A DNA stretch of 64,000 nt from Odiellus spinosus (lineage: Eukaryota > Arthropoda > Arachnida > Opiliones > Phalangiidae): contig OY987227.1 in the NCBI GenBank assembly GCA_963920705.1, forward strand, positions 23,895,434 through 23,959,433. The letters are read 5' to 3'. The translations under genes were made by a program, and so were the position numbers. How positions within the stretch are numbered: the stretch's first letter is position 1; each line of letters starts with the position of its first letter. Positions 60,779 to 64,000 of the stretch are shown here, piece by piece. The notes under the pieces were generated by a model. It searched no databases. It was not told the DNA's origin and saw only the letters and a program-made list of their open reading frames with translations.

Positions 60779-62077
60779 CTTCTACACAAAACTTATTCAC
60801 CACATAAACGCATGGTTTCTGGATCTCTTTCGGACATAATATATAGTCCATTATCAATCCCCAAATTTTAATATTTCAGTTTTCCTAAAAGGTTTAAAAT
60901 GGTTTCAAAGTAACTAATGTGTGCTCGCTAATATGAACGAGGTTATTATCAAGGAATGAATGCATTTCCTTGAAAAGTTAATTTCAACTTTTAACGATTT
61001 GAAAATGGTTTGAACGTGTCTAATATGAACGTAGCTAAATGCCCTCCGACTCCTCGTCTTTCAATAATCTATAGCAAAATTAATATCGAACGAGGGTATA
61101 AGAGGTAACGGCAGAAACCTAGACGGATTAAAAATTATACCCAACATAATAATAAGCTTTATAGTAAAAGATGACTAATTCCATAAAATTTAAAGTTTCG
61201 AGATTATTGTTATTGTCTATAAAATCAATTTGATAAGTCAGCAAGTACAAAACTACGCTGCCAGTTATTTATATACGCCCTTTGTTTAAAGGGATAATGA
61301 AGACTCCGAATATGTTAATTTTAAATGATTAGGAATGTTATAATAACATGAAAAATGATTTTAACTCGTCAAAGGTGTATCGATATTACATAGTTAACAA
61401 AGATGTGGTTTGAATCAGCTAAGCCTATTTCCATTTTCATGGAGGAAAATGACAGAAAATGGACCCAATTTAAGGAGATTTAATAATATTAGCTAACTTA
61501 TTTACGAAAATGAAAATTTAGTTAGTTTTATCGGTGCTTTAACAAGAGTATATGATTTCTTACATAAAAGTAATTAGTTCCCAGAAGCGTAAAACTACCA
61601 GCTATCTGATACGTTGACGCTATAGATAATCAAGATACCACCCCTGTTCCGTTGTCAGTGATTTAGGACTGAATTCGCAAAATAGAATTCCCTCCTAACT
61701 ACACAATATTTATGGAGAGGGTACTGGTTCGTATTTCAATATTTACGCCGATTGCTGCCACTTGGGTGTCTCAAATTAATATTTTATCACGTGGTAGAAT
61801 TTATTTTTGGGGATAGATTTACTCTAGAGCGTGAATTAGCTTTCTGGCATAAGTTATGGCTTAATAATGATATTTTTACGTCAATTTTAAACAAAAATAA
61901 GGGATTACTTTTCATTATCCCTTTATCTATAGGTTTATATATATGGTTTATCCAAGCGGAGGACCCAAGAGGATTGGACTACAGTCATTAATATTTTATT
62001 TCGTCGTATTCTCTGTCTGAGATGGCAAACCCCAAGCGAACGAGGAAATTAGTAAAAGTACTTTAATCGAGACTCAC

Positions 62078-62381
62078 CTCGTTCCCAGGTAATTGAAGAG
62101 ACGGAACCACCGGCGGGACATCGTACTCTCAACTTTCCTCCCGCCAATAGCGTGACGTTGGGCATATATCTGACGGCTGGAGGACCCGTGACGGTAATCC
62201 TCGCTTCGTGCGAGATTCGACCCACTTCGTTAGAGGCGGCGCACTCGTAGTATCCCCCGTCTTCGGACCTGAGCGAAGTTACGTTGACGTAACTGACAAC
62301 TCGACTGTCTCGGGTCACGTAATCACCGACGCGATAACGAAGGAGATCGGGTAAGGGAAGACCGTCTAACCTCCAAGTGAC
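62078..62381 (-). CDS. Dscam: Dscam exon a: second half of Ig5 and first half of Ig6
   Basis: Read in phase 0 from an acceptor ending AACAG (just above 62381) to the donor GAACGAG|GTGAGT; 304 nt, leaving phase 1. The peptide opens with VTWRLDGLPLP, carrying the Ig5 core Trp. It continues through SEDGGYYECAASNEVGR, the Ig5 F-strand Cys with the D-x-G-x-Y-x-C signature. A linker GPPAVRYMP follows, then the Ig6 B-strand Cys (LRVRCPAGG) and C-strand Trp (ITWER). A single exon spanning the Ig5/Ig6 boundary is as I recall for insect Dscam. The first half of Ig5 must lie upstream; no exon for it was recognised between 62382 and 64000. The exon is clearly GC-richer than the flanking introns. Confidence 0.93.
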
Positions 62382-63471
62382 CTGTTACGCGAAAACCGAA
62401 GAGAAAAATGAAAAAAAAAGGAAATTGTTAACGACTGGGAAAACTATTAATGATAAGATATTTAATACTAGCCAAGAATCTAACGTTACGTCACTACGTT
62501 TTAAACGGGCCTATAGGAACGCGTGTCGTTATCTCGACTAGAACTACGAGTTTTAATGGAATTTACAGAATGTACCTACAAAACGGTAGAGAGAGAGAGA
62601 GAAGCGAATGAGAACGATAATACCCCTCTCTTCGACCAAGGTGGCTGGGGGTGTTTGTCAGCCATAATAGGATCAAATGTCAACCTAGTGACCGCCCGCG
62701 TACTACGCGCAAATATGGGGAGAGGAATGGCTATTTGGACTAGCAGTACAACGTGTTTAAGGCCAAATTCCAGGGGATCTCTCTCTCTCTCTCTCTCTAC
62801 CCGGTATTTAATTACCTCAAAGAGCGATAATTAAAAGTATCGCGGGGAATCTACGATAATTTCAGAGTGGGAAAGTCTTATAACTCTTTCGATCTCTCTC
62901 GACTATACAAGCGCAATGTAATCCCGTACTTAATAACTAAAAGAGGATAATTGAGTTTCAACTTCGAAAGACGAGCAAAAATCGATATTTCACTTCATAG
63001 CTTCGATATTTTGCCCCATTCCATTAAAGCTTGGCTCATATTTCCAGGTGTGTCTAGATAGCTATATTAATCTATAGGAGGGTTTCAAAAAATGTATGGT
63101 AAAGGAAAAATTACACGCCTTGCACTTAGCAATTAATATGAAATTTTTTAATCACTAAAAATGGGTAGACTTAGCCCGAAACTTTAATGTAAAATTTTAA
63201 TATTGAAAATTTTGACCCAACACTACTTATAATGAGTCCAAAGATTAAAAATTCATTTTAAATATTTTTTTAAATTTTGGTTGATTAAAGGGACAATGAA
63301 AGGCCGAAACAACCTATTTTTAATCGATTAAGAATGCTAAAATAATGAGAAAAACAATAATATAACTCACCAAAAATATTTCGTTATTTTATAATCAATT
63401 TCCAAAGTTCCGAAACTTGCAGATGCTAAGCCTTGGCTGCCTAGCTCGGCGAACAAGGCGAGCACGAGCCG

Positions 63472-63503
<32 letters not shown>

Positions 63504-64000
63504 TCCCGTCTGATCTAGTCGCGTATTTTTAAAATTGGCAACAAGAACAGCCGCGAATATTAAAAAAAATACAGGTGGTGCTAGTTTAGTTCACCGAGCT
63601 AGGCAGCCTAGGCTTAGCATCGTAACTTTGGAAATTGATTATAAAATTACGATATATTTTTGGAGAGTTATATTATGGTTTTTCTCATTATTTTAGCATT
63701 CTTAATCGATTAAAAATAGGTTGTTTCGGCCTTTAATTTTCCCTTTAAAAATGCATCAACCCAGGGATATAAAATTTTAAAGGTATGATAAAACTAAAAA
63801 ATATAATCCATAGGTATTCGAAAAAAATTGTGCCAGCCTAATTTTAATTAACTGCTGATTAGGGCGTTGTGAAAAATTGTAATAGTGGGTTTGATATACT
63901 AATTTATAAGGTAAGACCGAAGGTTCTTTTTAGTACTCCAATATGATAAGTATGCCTACTTTAGCTAATATGATCCAACGTAATCCGTGGTTCAACTCCT
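62382..64000 (-). other. Intron 5' of exon a (incomplete)
   Basis: 1.6 kb. Contains a CT dinucleotide run (62780-62799) and the TTAA-flanked foldback G. No first-half Ig5 exon was recognised, so it lies beyond the window. Confidence 0.65.
63289..63744. mobile_element. TTAA-flanked foldback element G
   Basis: A 456-bp element starting AGGGACAATGAAAGGCCGAA, ending with the near inverse, and bordered by TTAA (63285-63288, 63745-63748). Long arms continue inward to GCTAAGCC / GGCTTAGC. The centre holds a 27-T run (63472-63498). It shares the AGGGA-AATG start with family F but has a different interior. Confidence 0.87.

Larger units (their letters stand above)
45283..62077 (-). other. Intron between exons a and b (inside Ig6)
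   Basis: 16.8 kb, the longest intron. Contains A13, F5, the 172-bp satellite, D2 with its ATT tract and adjacent hairpin element, L2, A14, B2, C2, a 32-A tract (60022-60053) and A15. 45300-47200 and 58200-60400 hold no recognisable structure beyond short family F ends. Confidence 0.7.
7768..62381 (-). other. Dscam: Dscam-family cell-surface receptor gene, internal part (12 exons)
   Basis: Twelve minus-strand exons with AG acceptors and GT donors join in one frame (2,089 nt). They give Ig5 (C-half), Ig6, Ig7, Ig8, Ig9, FNIII-1, FNIII-2 and the start of FNIII-3. Each complete Ig domain has both cysteines and the core tryptophan. Intron phases are 1 at most junctions, 2 inside Ig9 and 0 inside FNIII-2; the upstream border of the first exon is also phase 0. 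Family knowledge: Dscam proteins are single-pass neuronal and immune receptors that bind homophilically and guide axon and dendrite patterning. The Ig9-to-FNIII-1 order fits the canonical Dscam layout. The N-terminal Ig domains, FNIII-4 onward, Ig10, membrane segment and cytoplasmic tail are not in the window. Which arthropod paralogue this is cannot be decided here; a close Dscam-like relative remains possible. Confidence 0.93.

Noticed and set aside
1-64000. LTR or virus-like elements
   Set aside because: No long direct terminal repeats and no capsid, protease, integrase or reverse transcriptase pattern were seen on either strand.

Overview
The window is AT-rich, repeat-rich animal nuclear DNA. 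It carries twelve consecutive coding exons of one gene on the minus strand: a Dscam-type immunoglobulin superfamily receptor (Down syndrome cell adhesion molecule family). Joined in order, the exons give 2,089 nt (696 codons plus one base) with no frame conflict. They encode the C-terminal half of Ig5, then Ig6, Ig7, Ig8, Ig9, FNIII-1, FNIII-2 and the first part of FNIII-3. This is the canonical Dscam order (nine Ig, then FNIII). The junction motifs (WERDGRPLP in Ig6, VPAHF opening Ig9) resemble arthropod Dscam as I recall it, so an arthropod with large, transposon-filled introns is the best guess. I cannot name the species or the Dscam paralogue. Both ends of the gene lie outside the window: Ig1 to mid-Ig5 beyond 64000, and the rest of FNIII-3 onward not found in 1-7767.

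Layout in transcription order (high to low coordinates): exon a (Ig5/Ig6) 62078-62381; 16.8 kb intron; exon b (Ig6) 45121-45282; 6.9 kb intron; exon c (all of Ig7) 37936-38220; 8.7 kb intron; exons d and e (Ig8) 29151-29270 and 20580-20759, separated by 8.4 kb; exons f and g (Ig9) 17618-17768 and 16690-16841; exons h and i (FNIII-1) 14195-14326 and 13929-14129; exons j and k (FNIII-2) 13790-13860 and 11235-11472; exon l (start of FNIII-3) 7768-7860. Two introns, between h/i and i/j, are only 65 and 68 bp. Ig7 is a single exon here. I see no array of alternative Ig7 exons of the kind that makes insect Dscam1 hypervariable.

Almost all other sequence with recognisable structure is non-autonomous DNA transposons. 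The dominant one, called family A here, is a 330-340 bp element with long imperfect terminal inverted repeats. It has 15 copies, about 5.2 kb or 8% of the window, nearly all with a clear 7-bp target-site duplication. Three more unrelated-looking families (B, C, D; two copies each) also begin with CA, end with TG and make 7-bp duplications, which suggests one shared transposition machinery. A second group (F, G) consists of foldback elements flanked by TTAA. Other inverted-repeat elements are H, I, J and L. There are two notable tandem arrays in introns: a 30-bp minisatellite (about 26 units, 25511-26309) and a 172-bp satellite (about 5.5 units, 48831-49768). I saw no RNA gene, no CRISPR array, no LTR or virus-like element and no second protein-coding gene.
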